From the NCBI RefSeq assembly GCF_027580225.2, contig NC_073353.2, forward strand, positions 33,299,501 through 33,363,500: a DNA stretch of 64,000 bases. The letters run 5' to 3'. Under the pieces are notes generated by a model that saw only the letters and a list, made by a program, of their open reading frames with translations, had not been told where the DNA came from and did no database searches. This document shows, piece by piece, positions 12,481 through 25,600 of the stretch (positions are counted from its first letter, which is position 1; each line of letters begins with the position of its first letter). This stretch comes from Misgurnus anguillicaudatus (lineage: Eukaryota > Chordata > Actinopteri > Cypriniformes > Cobitidae). The position numbers and the translations under genes were made by a program.

Positions 12481-12690
12481 CCTTCTTAATTGTAAACTAT
12501 TTAACTCACCGTACTATCCAATATTATCACAATTACCATATAGTTATTTAATATATAGTATAAAACATTTTTCATTGAATCACATATTAACCATATCATT
12601 ATGCACACTCTTATCATGATATAAAATTACTCACAACATGATATTTTGATGATGCCACCCACAATTACCCCGGGAGGCAAGGAAACAAAA
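12481..12690. other. Upstream intergenic DNA, AT-rich
   Basis: No feature recognised between the TIR element and the promoter-proximal motif cluster. Confidence 0.35.
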
Positions 12691-12770
12691 CAGTTGAAAT
12701 ATTTTTAAGACGTTCCAATTGTGGGCTGCCAAAGCTCCATCAGCTGGAGGCAGCTGTGACGTCACAGGCA
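12691..12770 (+). promoter_or_regulatory. Putative promoter-proximal motif cluster (E-boxes, CRE)
   Basis: Two CAGCTG E-boxes (12741-12746, 12751-12756; the form bound by myogenic bHLH factors) directly abut a full palindromic CRE, TGACGTCA (12757-12764). An AT-rich, MEF2-like stretch lies just upstream (about 12697-12708). The cluster is about 830 bp before the speg start codon in the first non-repetitive, GC-richer sequence upstream of exon 1. Role inferred from motifs only. Confidence 0.4.
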
Positions 12771-13588
12771 TTGATCCAGCATATGAGGAGGGGAGACTCC
12801 CCTACCGGAGCTGTTGTTAAGCCTCTGAATTTGCTGCTGCCGGGCAGGAGAGACGTTCAGCATCAGTGCAGAAACAACAGGAACGTGAGGGAGAGAAACG
12901 GGGAAAAAAAATCAAAGAATGACATGAAAAAGGATTTGCAAACTGGTACCCCATAGCACTGACTCATTCTTTGTCACTCTCTCTCTCTCTCTCTTTATCG
13001 TTCCCCCTCCTCCCTTCCCCCTAAACGCGGCAGGGTAGTGGTTTCTCTCCATTTCTCTCGCGCCCTGCCCGCCTCTCTAACAAACGCACTCCTTCGCTCG
13101 CCGCAGCTGCCTGTGTTTGCTTTTCTGTGCTCTTATTGGTCTCCCCCGAAGCTGTTTATCGATGGTTTAGAAGCAGCTCTGATTATTTTTCTGTGAAGAG
13201 GTGCAGTCTGCCGAGGCTTATTTTTCTCGAACGGTTTTATTTTCAGCCAAACTGGAAGCGCAACAGTGCAACATCTGCGTCAGAAGAACTTTAATATTCT
13301 GCATTTATGTTTTCAGCGAGTATGTTTAGAGCTGTCAAGTTCCTGGGAAAGAACTTAAACATTTTTAAAAGCCTTCTTCTCTTTTAGAGCAAATTCTGCG
13401 TGCGCCTCTCGCTTGGGTACGTTTTCATATTTCCAAGCGGCTTTTCGCAGCAGTCCAAGCTGGATTCCGATCATGCTCTTGGCGATACGATCAGGTCACC
13501 ATCGGGTCTGACCGTCAATCCCCAGCTTCCAGAAAGCATCGCTCCCAGCTCCGTTAAACGCAACAAAAGACCGGGATTACTCCAAGCT
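12771..13588 (+). promoter_or_regulatory. speg: Probable speg promoter/5' leader region
   Basis: GC-richer than its surroundings, without repeats except a short CT run (about 12979-12995). It includes an inverted CCAAT (ATTGG near 13135) and a pyrimidine tract ending in AG at 13386-13387 that resembles a splice acceptor. It probably contains the transcription start and 5' UTR of the MKK-start transcript; I cannot place the start site. Confidence 0.45.
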
Positions 13589-13621
13589 ATGAAGAAAATT
13601 TGGTCCAAGAAACGATTTCAG
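13589..13621 (+). CDS. speg: speg exon 1, coding part ([11 protein letters not shown])
   Basis: Eleven codons from ATG 13589 to a strong donor (CAG|GTGAGT, GT at 13622), phase 0. The peptide matches the start of a shorter mammalian SPEG isoform (recalled as MKKLWVKKRFQ), which fixes the start codon. The frame is open upstream to a TAG at 13385-13387 but has no other ATG. A pyrimidine-rich tract ending in AG at 13386-13387 could be a splice acceptor, so 13388-13588 may be spliced 5' UTR or an in-frame leader. Confidence 0.88.
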
Positions 13622-16600
13622 GTGAGTCTTGCATGTCTCTTTTGAAAGCATTATGCATGTTAACTCGTTACTTTGTGTATCTTAGAGTTTGAACGGTTTG
13701 GATTTTGTTTGGGTTCTGTCACCCCGGTGGACTCTGAGGGGAGTCTGAAGGAAGCTTGACCCAATTCCCTCCTTTTTAGGGCTGCACGTTCACTCTCGCG
13801 CCCCACCCTTTTATTGTAAACAAACGATGGCACCCATCTGGCTAATTGCATTAGGATGATTACAGCTGAATAGGTGGATGTCCATGGCTCATTTAACTCT
13901 ATGCTTATGCGTTCCAGTTGACTCTAGAATTGCAAATCGGAGAACAAGGATCCTTGGATGTTTTGCTATTACATTATTTTGGGGAATATTATTATTCATG
14001 AAGAAGTTGTATATTAGAAATCAGCAGAAAACGTTGGGTATGTCGTGGTATGAGTTATTAGATGTAGCACCACTACAGTAAAGCAAAGGCATATGGCAAG
14101 TCAGCATGTAGGTCCAATAAAACAATGCAGTAAAACAAAAATCCTTGTAGCACTCATCCACTCCTCCCAATGATGCATATATTTAGAGAGCTGTATAGTG
14201 TAGCATTTATATACATCTGCCTGCCTTCAACTAAAGTGCATGGGGAGGTTTGCATTACCTCTGTACTGTAGCCATTAGACAACAGATTGGCAGGTTTATG
14301 CAGCTGTTTGATCATCTACATGTTCAAAACTCGCAGCTTTGATGCCAGGCATTGCTATGCAGTTGCTTAGGTTTCCATTTGGTTGTTAATGCGTTGCTAG
14401 GTGGTCCATAAAGAACCATTAACATCTCGTTTCACAAAAGGTCCATTGTAGTGAAAAAAGATAGATTATAAGAAGGTAAGAAATTGTTAGACTAATTGGT
14501 TCTTTGATGAACCAAAAATCTTTCATTTTAAGATTGTAGTTGCTTGCTTGTGTTTTCCTAAATTTAGTCAGTTTAATCAACAACACTAAGACATTCCGGT
14601 CTATCATTTTAATTCCCACCTTTTAAAAATCACTTTGTACTGTGATGTGTGTTTCCTGTGTACAACACAAATGGTGTGAAACAAATTCAAATTCGATACT
14701 TAGGGTTAAATGTTTGTTCAAGTCCCTGACACTAATGTATGAGCGAAGCTAGCAGCGCATGACTTGGCAAGCACCACAAGTCGATGAAATCTCACCATAA
14801 ATCCTGTCAGGTCAAAATATTAACCTTGTCCATCTCCTAAGACTGCATATGCAATGAGAAGTGCGCTATGGGCAATTGTCACTGTAAGTGCATGAAAGTG
14901 TCTGCTTTTTGACATTTTACAGTCTGAAGAGAACGAGTTCCTTGCTCTTCCTCTTGAGGTGATAGTGAAGATGAAAGGACAAGTGGGGGTGGGGGTGTGA
15001 AAGGGAACGATAATTAGATCTTAGTCGACAGACAGCGAGAGACAGGCGGATGAGGTGAAGATGTAGCTTATAGACTAGACAGATCTAGAACAGGTGGCTG
15101 AGTCAGAATTTCAGATGTAGGGTAAATGGTGATTCATTCTCCGTCTTGTCATGTGAATAATATTGTATTGTCTTTTAGGTTGATGAGTTTTTTCCGACCT
15201 GAGCCTTTGTTTTAAAACCTGATGCGTTTTCTTCCTTGGTTTGGTTAGTTTAGGCCAGCCCAGTCTCACAAAATTACGTACCTATACCATATACATTTTT
15301 ATTATTTTTCATGATACTGGCACGAATTTTGTATCACAAATTTCTGTTTACGTGTCATTGTCAAGTATTGGTTACTCAACTGTTTTGTCCTATGTTCTTA
15401 CCATTGTTGCTTCGGTTCAAAGTTAGATTTACATAAAATGACATCCTTAACCAAACTCAACTCTAACCCTAACGCCAACAATGGTTTAAAAATCAGAAAA
15501 TAATCAGAAAAAATTGTATAAACCAATACTTAAAGTGACATCCTAACCTGAAGCGACAATGGTTTGAAAATAGTAAAAAGCAGTTGAGTAACCAATAAAT
15601 GACAATGACACGTAAACAAAAATTCGTGATACGATCACGAAAAACTTGGAAATTTGTGACAGTATCACGAAAAAAAATCTAAAATTTACGTGATATAGGT
15701 GCGTAATTTTGTGAGACTGGGTAGTTAAGGCATATGTGAACACTGCGATCCGCACCAAAACAACTCATCCGAGATCGTCTGAAAGAGGTGGTCTTGGCCC
15801 GATTGCAAACGAACTCTAGAGTGGTTAGCTATAAGTATGAAAGCAATCCAAAGCAACGGACCAATGAAAAGACTTATCTTATTGCTTTATTAACCATAAA
15901 CTGACATGACTGCTCTTTGTTGACAAATTCTGGCACATCAACACCATTCACAACCAAAACGCACCTGTTCCTTATAAAATGTCTTCAAATTGCTTTTCTC
16001 CGCAAATAGGTACATAAGTAAGAATGTTGTCCCGCATAAGTTTTGATGCCGCATTAAAATAATAAAAAAAGACACACATTAATCCCGCAAAGATATCGTC
16101 TGTCCATCCTGACGGACAACTTTGAGCAGAATCACGGAAAATAAACAGATGCTCTCTCACCAATTAAATGATAGTTTACTTGCAATTGACTTGTATTAAC
16201 AAAGTCTGGTCCATTTGGAAAAATTGCCTTGTGAATATGGTAGCTACCCAGTCTCACGAAATTACGTACCTATTCACGTAATTTTTGATTATTTTTCGTG
16301 ATAATGTCACAAATTTCCGTGTTTTTTCATGATCGTTTCATGAATTTCTGTTTACATGTCATTGTCACGTATTGGTTGGTTACTCAACTGCTTTTTCCTA
16401 TTTTCAAACCATTGTCGCTTCGGTTTAGGGTTAGATTTGGTGTTTGCCTTAGGATGTCACTTTAAGTATTGGTTTATACTATGTTTTCTGATAAATTTTA
16501 TTATATTTTCTGATTTTTAAAACACTGTCGCCTGGCGTTAGGGTTAGAGTTGAGTTGAGTCATTTTATGTAAATCTAACCCTAAACAATGTAAGAAAATA

Positions 16601-19600
16601 GGACAAAACAGTTGAGTAACCAAAACTTGACAATGACAGGTAAACAGAAATTTGTGATACGATCACGGAAAGCACCTGAAACACCCTTAGGCTAAATAAG
16701 CATATTCCCCGTTAGTGCTGTCATTGCTGACTTGGAAAATAATGAAAGGTAGCTACTTGTGACACAAGAATACATGTGTTTAAAGTGCAAGTACACTATC
16801 AGAAAAATTTGTCAAAAATTTTCCTTAGCTGTCACTAGGGCAGTGCCCTTTAATAAGGCCAAAATGGTACAGATGTAGGTACCTAATATGGTACCAGTAT
16901 TTACCTTTGAGGTACTAATATACACTCTTGGTACCTTTAATAAGGTACAGATTTAGGTACCTAATATGGTACCAGTATTTATATTTGAGGTACTAATATG
17001 CACTCTTTGGTACCTTTAATAAGGCACAGATTTAGGTACCTAATATGGTACCAGTATTTACCTTTGAGGTACTAATATGCACTCTTTAGTACCTTTAATA
17101 AGGCCATAATGGTACAGATTTAGGTACCTAATATGGTACCAGTATTTATCTTTGAGGTACTAATATGCACTCTTTGGTACCTTAAATAAGGCTCAGATTT
17201 AGGTACCTAATATGGTACCAGTATTTACCTTTGAGGTACTAATATGCACTCTTTAGTACCTTTAATAAGGCCATAATGGTACAGATTTAGGTACCTAATA
17301 TGGTACCAGTATTTATCTTTGAGGTACTAATATGCACTCTTTGGTACCTTTAATAAGGCACAGATTTAGGTATCTAATATGGTACCAGTATTTACATTTT
17401 GAAGTACTAATATGCAGAAGTACACATTTAGGTACTAATATTGTTAGTACCTAATATTGAAGTACAGATTTATAGGGTACCAGTATTTACCTTTGAGGTA
17501 CTAATATGCACTCTTTGGTACCTGTAGTAAGGCACAGATTTAGGTACCTAATATGGTACCAGTATTTACCTTTGAGGTACTAATATGCACTCTTTGGTAC
17601 TTTTAGTAAGGCACAGATTTAGGTACCTAATATGGTACCAGAATTTACCTTTGAGGTACTAATATGCACTCTTTGGTACCTGTAGTAAGGCACAGATTTA
17701 GGTACCTAATATGGTACCAGTATTTACCTTTGAGGTACTAATATGCACTCTTTGGTACTTTTAGTAAGGCACAGATTTAGGTACCTAATAAGGTACCAGA
17801 ATTTACCTTTGAGGTACTAATATGCACTCTTTGGTACCTTTAGTAAGGCACAGATTTAGGTACCTAATATGGTACCAGTATTTACCTTTGAGGTACTAAT
17901 ATGCACTCTTTGGTACCTTTACTAAGGCACAGATTTAGGTACCTAATATGGTACCAGTATTTACCTTTGAGGTACTAATATGCACTCTTTAGTACCTTTA
18001 ATACCTTTAATAAGGCACAGATTTAGGTACCTAATATGGTACCAGTATTTATCTTTGAGGTACTAATATGCACTCTTTGGTACCTTTAGTAAGGCACAGA
18101 TTTAGGTACCTAATATGGTACCAGTATTTACCTTTGAGGAACTAATATGCACTCTTTAGTACCTTTAATAAGGCACAGAGTTAGGTACCTAATATGGTAC
18201 CAGTATTTATCTTTGAGGTACTAATATGCACTCTTTGGTACCTTTAGTAAGGCACAGATTTAGGTACCTAATATGGTACCAGTATTTACCTTTGAGGTAC
18301 TAATATGCACTCTTTAGTACCTTTAATAAGGCCATAATGGTACAGATTTAGGTACCTAATATGGTACCAGTATTTATCTTTGAGGTACTAATATGCACTC
18401 TTTGGGTGCAAAGGTACTTTTTGAAAGGGTTCCACTGCAGTGACAGCTAGGGGTGATTTTTTTGTACCATTTTTAGTGTAAGCTGCAGGTTTAGGTCTTG
18501 GTTCTGTTTAAATAAAATGCTACAACAGATGATTTGAGGTCCTCTATACAACATATTAACTGTTAGGCATTTTAATATTTTAAATGCATTTTAAATGTGC
18601 ATTTTTTTCTGTCTCTGATAAATGGATTTAAAATTTTGATGACCTCATTTGCATGCATTTATGCATGTGATAGTGCGCTTTTATCCAAAGCGACTTCCGG
18701 TGCATTACAAGCATATACAGCACTGTGCAAAAGTCTTAGTCCACCATGCTACCATTAGATTTGTAGTTTTTGCAATTGTATAGTGATCTTATATAACTAT
18801 TTCTCAGTCTCTTTATTAGAATACAACCAGAAAATACAGGAAATGTGTATGTAGTATTAAAAACAGCGTAAAAGTATAAGCTGAAGTGTCAAGTATTTAC
18901 GATAAACTCCCCTTCCACTTGAGCAATAGCAAGCAGCTGCAGGATCTCTTAAACCTAAATGAAATTTAATCCTAATTTATAATTCTAATCTAATGACTTC
19001 AGGACTTCAGTCTCCTCAAAAAACGCTCAAGATGTGTTTCGTGCCAAGAGAGGTCACACTAAATACTGACTGATGCCTAAAGAAGACATTTAGTTCAGAA
19101 AATTGTTTTGTTTTTAATTTTGTATTTTTTATGTATTTTTTGTTTGTATCTTCAAAAAAAATGAAAAATAAATGTTGATGAACATTAAAACTTTGCTAAA
19201 ACAACAAAGCTGGTGATGGTGGCCTAAGACCTTTGCACAGTACTGTATAATACTAGATATATTTTATCAGTATGTGTGTTCCTTGGGATTGACCTCATGA
19301 CCATTTTTGCATTATGTAACGCTCTACCAACTAAACTACAGGAGCATTTAGGGGTGTATCCAAATTTTTACCATAAAAATAATAAAGTTTTATTAAGTTT
19401 CCTTTTATTATCTCTTACTTTTGATGGCTTTAATGGCTACTGGCCATTTAAAATAGAAAAAGAATTCCGTATATACCACAAATGCATGTTCTAGTCTCAA
19501 TAGGACTTGGCAAAGAAAAATGTGCTCAGCAATCCATTTAATGAGGTGTGTGCTGAACAGGGTTTAGAATAAACCCCTTACCAGAAGGTTTGAGGATATC

Positions 19601-22600
19601 AATACAGTGCTGTTATGCAAGCACAGTTACAATCTTAAAAAATCGGATTGGGGGGCAAAAATCACGTAAACTGCCACCCTTGTCTATAAAACCTGCCACG
19701 CTGACTCACAAGGTTTAGCAAACCCAGCGGGCAATAAAGAGAGATGTGTCTCTTAAAGTGTGAGGTGATTCACATGCTACATTGGCAGGAATAATGAAAA
19801 GTTAGGCTGGGTGGGATTGAAATAGCCAACTCGCTTGGGGCTGAGTGAGTGGAGCTGAGCACAAAGCAGATACAGCAACCAGGATTAGATAGAACAGCAT
19901 GCATCAGATCTCAGTATGTCTAACCTGGCAACAAATAAATTACCTGGTGACCAAAGGCCACGATGATTCATTGAAACAACCAGAGCTCCCGCCTGGAGTG
20001 CCTTGATTCATCCAGTATGAATGACTATAGTGTGGGCCGAAAAGAAAAGTGGAGCTCTCCAAGGTGCTGACCAATAGACCTCTGATATTTGTCTGAGGAA
20101 AAAGGTTAGCTGGAAACCAATAACAATTGCAGCTTTAACACCGGCTGCTTTGATGTCGGGTGATGGCTGTAATCTTCGAAATTAGTGGTTCTTTGGTAAG
20201 TCGTCTCTATATACTTCGGGTTAGAGGTTTTAAAAAAGAATGAAACCTTTGTGTGTATCTTGCCCCACACCGTTCTGGAAACCTCAAATCGTGCCTCTTG
20301 CTGGTAAAATCCCAGAGATTTCCCTTAACGTGTTTAGCACGTATCAAACTTTTGGAAATAAATAACATAACATATTTGATATATTTTATAATATGCATAT
20401 TATACTTATAAGGAGTGACATAACTGCATATATACAGTACTGTGCAAAAGTCTTAGGCCACCACCACCGGACTTGTTGTTTTAGAAGTTTAATGTCCATC
20501 CATATTTATTTTTCAATCTTATATCACTAAGATACAAACAGAAAATACAGGAAATATGTACAAAAAAAATAATTTTCAGGACTAAATGTATTCTTTAGGC
20601 ATCGTCTGTGTTTATATATGATTACTATAAAATTGCAAAAACAACAAATCTAATTCCTGGTACTAGGAATTGAGCTGTTTGTCAAACACTTCAAGTCCTG
20701 ACGAAAGCCTTGTTGGCTGAAACGCGTAGGCATGCTTTTATTTTACTAGATTAGCCATGGATTAATAAAGGCTTTTTAATCTTCATCCTCCTGAGTGCCT
20801 CAGACCCTTATTTTAAGATATGTTTGTGCATGATAATTTTTAAATTAAGGCAGCTTAAACATGCATTTTTGCCTGGAACTTGGATAAGCTTTGTCTGGGA
20901 ACCCACCCCTAGGTATCTAGTAAATGTATTGAAGCATATATGTATATGCTTCAATACATTTTAGGGGTGTGGTCCTAGTCAAGACAATCTCCTGAACTCC
21001 AAGCTGAATGTCAAAATGGGAAAGAAAGGTGATTTAAGCAATTTTGAGGGTGGCATGGTTGTTGGTGCCAGACGGGCCGGTCTGAGTATTTCACAATCTG
21101 CTCAGTTACTGGGGTTTTCACGCACAACCATTTCTAGGGTTTACAAAGAATGGTGTGAAAAGGGAAAAACATCCAGTATGCGGCAGTCCTTTGGGCGAAA
21201 ATGCCTTGTTGATGCTAGAGGTCAGAGGAGAATGGGCCGACTGATTCAAGCTGATAGAAGAGCAACTTTGACTGAAATAACCACTTGTTACAACCGAGGT
21301 ATGCAGCAAAGCATTTGTGAAGCCACAACACGCACAACCTTGAGGCGGAAAAAGAGGCTAAGCTCACCAAAATTAGATGGTTGAAGACTGGAAAAATGTT
21401 GCCTGGTTTGATGAATCTCGATTCAGACATTCAGATGGTAGAGTCAGAATTTGGCGTAAACAGAATGAGAACATGGATCGATCATGCCTTGTTACCACTG
21501 TGCATGCTGGTGGTGGTAGTGTAATGGTGTGGGTGATGTTTTCTTTGCACACTTTAGGCCCCTTATACCAATTGGGCATTGTTTAAATGCCACGGCCTAC
21601 CTGAGCATTGTTTCTGACCATGTCCATCCCTTTATAACCACCATGTACCCATCCTCTGATGGCTACTTCCAGCAGGATAATGCACCGTGTCACAAAGCTC
21701 GAATCATTTCACTTTGGTTTCTTGAACATGACAATGAGTTCACTGTACTAAAATGGCCCCCACAGTCAGCAGATCTCAACCCAATAGAGCATCTTTGGGA
21801 TGTGGCGGAATGGGAGCTGGATGTGCATCCCAGAAATCTTTAAGATGCTATCCTATCAATATGGGCCAAGATTTCTAAAGAATGCTTTCAGCACCTTGTT
21901 GAATCAATGCCACGTAGAATTAAGGCCAAACACAGTATTAGTATGGTGTTTCCAATAATCCTTTAGGTGAGTGTATGTTAGTGCAAGATGGTTTTTAAAT
22001 TAAGGCAGCCTAAACATTCATTTTAGGCTGGGACTAGGATAAGCCTGGGAACCCACCCATATATAATTCTCTATTTAGTTTGTTTTTACCACATTGCCAC
22101 AGACAAAGAGGACACAATTAATTCCACTTTTAAAAAAGAAACGATTAAGCCCTATGTCTCCATTTTTCATGTTGATACAATGACTAAATGTTAACCGTAA
22201 CATGGATGGATCCTGTTTACTTCTGTATGACCCAGATAGAGGAGCGTGGCTGTGCTCTTCACAGCACAGATGGCTGCATGAAGATCCTCCCCTGGTGGCC
22301 TGCTCACAGTCAAAAGAGCGAGTGTGCTTTTTGGCAGGTCACTTTGGATAAGTGTCAGTTTGGAGAATGTAATTGAAGCCTGAGGGCCCTCTGTTAGTAA
22401 CAGGTTTCAGAATAAAATCATGGGACAGTGAAGCAAACCAAAACTCAGTGTTCGGTTCTCTGTTCGTTTGAGGTATCATTTAATTCTGTAGCACACAAAG
22501 TGGAAGTGGGTATTTTACATGGGGGACTCTAGTTGAGGATATAGGTAATTATACCATATAATACCATATGTAGAGAAAATTATGGCATTTGAAGGATATT

Positions 22601-25600
22601 AAGTGGATAAAAGATTGAAATTCTCAATTTTTTGAACTGGAATTCCTTCATTCCAATTTTCAGCCCTCTTCATGCGGCATAATATGGGATTTTTGCACGT
22701 TTTGATCAATGCATTTGGGATAGAAGCTTCTGCAAGCAAATGCATGTAAATAAAAGCTAACAATAGTCATGCATACAATTATGCTCAGGCTTTGTCAATC
22801 TTTTAAGTATTGGTATTTGAAATTGCATGTGCATTTTTGCAGCAGCTATTTGTTTTAAGCTTTGACTAATGAAAGCAATAGAAGAATGTTGATCTTTTGT
22901 ATAATGCATGTCACTTGTGCCTTGAAGTGGAACCGACTATTCCTCCATTAAGCTGGCAAACATGAAGGTTAATGACGAATTAACTGGCATCACATCCACA
23001 AGATTTCTTCTCCGCCTATGAATTATTTAGAGCTTTAATGCCCCGTAAATGTTTTCTTTACAATAGCGGACAGAGCTGAGCTTAAGCAAATGATTCCGAA
23101 CGGCCGGCTGAAAGGTCATCCATGTCCCCTGGCATTTCTTTTATTTTCCTGTCCCTTCTACCACCTCTCAGCCCTGCAAACCTCCAGGCAACAGTCTTTG
23201 AAACCGATAGCTGCCATCCTTAGCTAATGCAGTAAGGGAGTTGATTCACAGAAGTTGATGCATCAGCTATTAGGATTTCATTTCTGCCTGTAACTAATGG
23301 ATTGAGAGTGACAGACAGCCGCTGCCCACTGCGTCCTCAGCGCTGCTTTAGATTACGCTCATCCATTGCGAGAATTGGAAACAGGTGGATGTGAAGCTAC
23401 CGGGAATCGCATTAAATTTTCCACTAACCAAGATGAATTTGTTTGGAAATGAAGAAAGAAATTGCATGCCTTACAGCATATTTTGCTTTGACAGTTCTGC
23501 TACGAAATAAGATCATCAACCATTTTGCATTAAAGCTGCATGTGCTTTCATACTTACCAAGGTGACTTACTGATACCTTGCATTGCTATAAACAGGGCAA
23601 TGTAAAAAAAAAGAGCGTTTCAGTCACCAAATGTCCTACATAACGTTTAAAATCTGGGTTAGCAGAGCAAAGCTGGACATGTATTTTTTTGTAGACCAAC
23701 AAGGGGGACATTAACCAAATCCAAGTCCTGCTCTGATTTAGAAAAGAGTGTCATCTGTACCTTGTGTTAGTTTTTGTGCTTGTTTGAAGTGATATTCATA
23801 CCGTTTGAAGTTGTACCAAGTGATACTAAACAATTTTTTTCTTTCCTTTTTTTTCAGAAGACTGGACACTCTAACCGAACATTTGGACGGTTTACTCATG
23901 GTGTGTTTGGCTTTATAGATACCAGGTTATTACAAGACAGATTTTATGATAACACCTCAGAGTCTGTCGGTCGTTTAATGTCTGGTCTTTGTTTGAAATC
24001 AAGGAAGCATTGTTGTTTATATCAGTATTAAATAGGGTTGCAAAATTTTGGGAATTTTGGAAACTGTCTATAAAAATTACATGGGAATATATTAGGATTG
24101 TGGTACATGGTTGAAAATGAGTCAGATGTCAAAGAAGCTAACACTAACCCTAATAAATTACCCAATATGTAAAAATAATTTAATTTAATTCCTCAAGTTT
24201 CCAACCATTTCCAATTTTCCCAAGCTATACAATGCTAGTATTAAAGAGCACCTATTGTCTGATTCACGATTTTACATTTCCTTTGGCGTGTAAGTGTGTA
24301 TTAGTACATGTTAGCGATATGCAAAAGGTACATACCCCAAAGTAAACGATGACGCGAGTTATCGTCTCCAAAATAAATCTCTTTTCTTGGACTACAACAA
24401 ACATATGGATGTATGCAACAGTTTACTTCCTGTGATTGGTGATGTAGACAAGACCGGCATTATTATAATTCCTCCCGCTTTGATTCACAGCCTGTAAATT
24501 AACTTCTGTTAGCATTGCATTTTGAGCGAATCTTTCAAACATGGTAAGGAGCATCACATTTTGTATTCAGGCCAATCACAACATACCGATTAGCTGGCCA
24601 ATCAGGGAAACAGAGCTTTTCAAATCTGTGCGTTTCAGGAAGAGAGTGAAATCTGGAGCTACAAACATGTTCGGTATATGGAAAATAATGTGTTTTTTAA
24701 ACCATAAACCACACGAACACATTGTATTATACCAAATACACAAATAACGTTGTTTTTAGCAATGAAATAGGTACTCTTTAAATAAATATTTTTAACACAC
24801 ATAACACAAAGGGCCATTGTTAAAGTACACTGGGCCCGAGACAAAGGTATTATGGGCACATCCAAAGAGTAGACTTTACCATACAAGTGTTTGTTTCTAT
24901 CCTGACAAATATTCAATGCTATCTCATGGCAATTCGTACGTATTGTATGAGGTGGCTAATTCGCATTAATTCATACTACCACATTCATAAATTTTTGTAC
25001 GATTTGCTTTTGCCCGTGACTTTGCGGTTATGGACAGGTTTATGATAATCATGTTTTTGTACGATTCACTTTGTAAGAGTTAGCCAACTCGTAAAATACG
25101 TACAAATTCTCATTAGATCAGTCTGGAAATATTACAGAAACGTGTGCAAAACAAAATATGTAGAAATCAAAGCATCTTCAGATTGTAATGTGGATAAATC
25201 ACAAAGCTGGATTCCTATTGGCCGACACTTGGGGTCAGTCATTCAACCGTTGATCGTTTTCAGCTCTATCGTGTATGTAATTGTAAAAAGTTTAAAAGAA
25301 AACATCACTGTTTTTCAATGTTTTACTATATTCCTAACTCAACTTAGATGAATTAATACATACCTATCTTTTTTTCAATGCTTGCGCTTTAAATCTTTGT
25401 ACAGCACGTCATAAATGTGTTAGCATTTAGCCTAGCCCTGCTCATTCCTTAGGATCCAAACGGGGATTAATTTAGAAGCCACCAAACACGTCCATGTTTT
25501 CTCTATTTAAAGACTGTTACATAAGTAGTTGCATCATGAGTAAGTATGGCGGCACAAAATACAACTTTTGTTTGGAGCCATAGGAATGAATAGGGCTATG

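Noticed and set aside
16866..18405. CRISPR-like regular array
   Set aside because: Units are contiguous with no unique spacers; this is a satellite in a eukaryotic genome.
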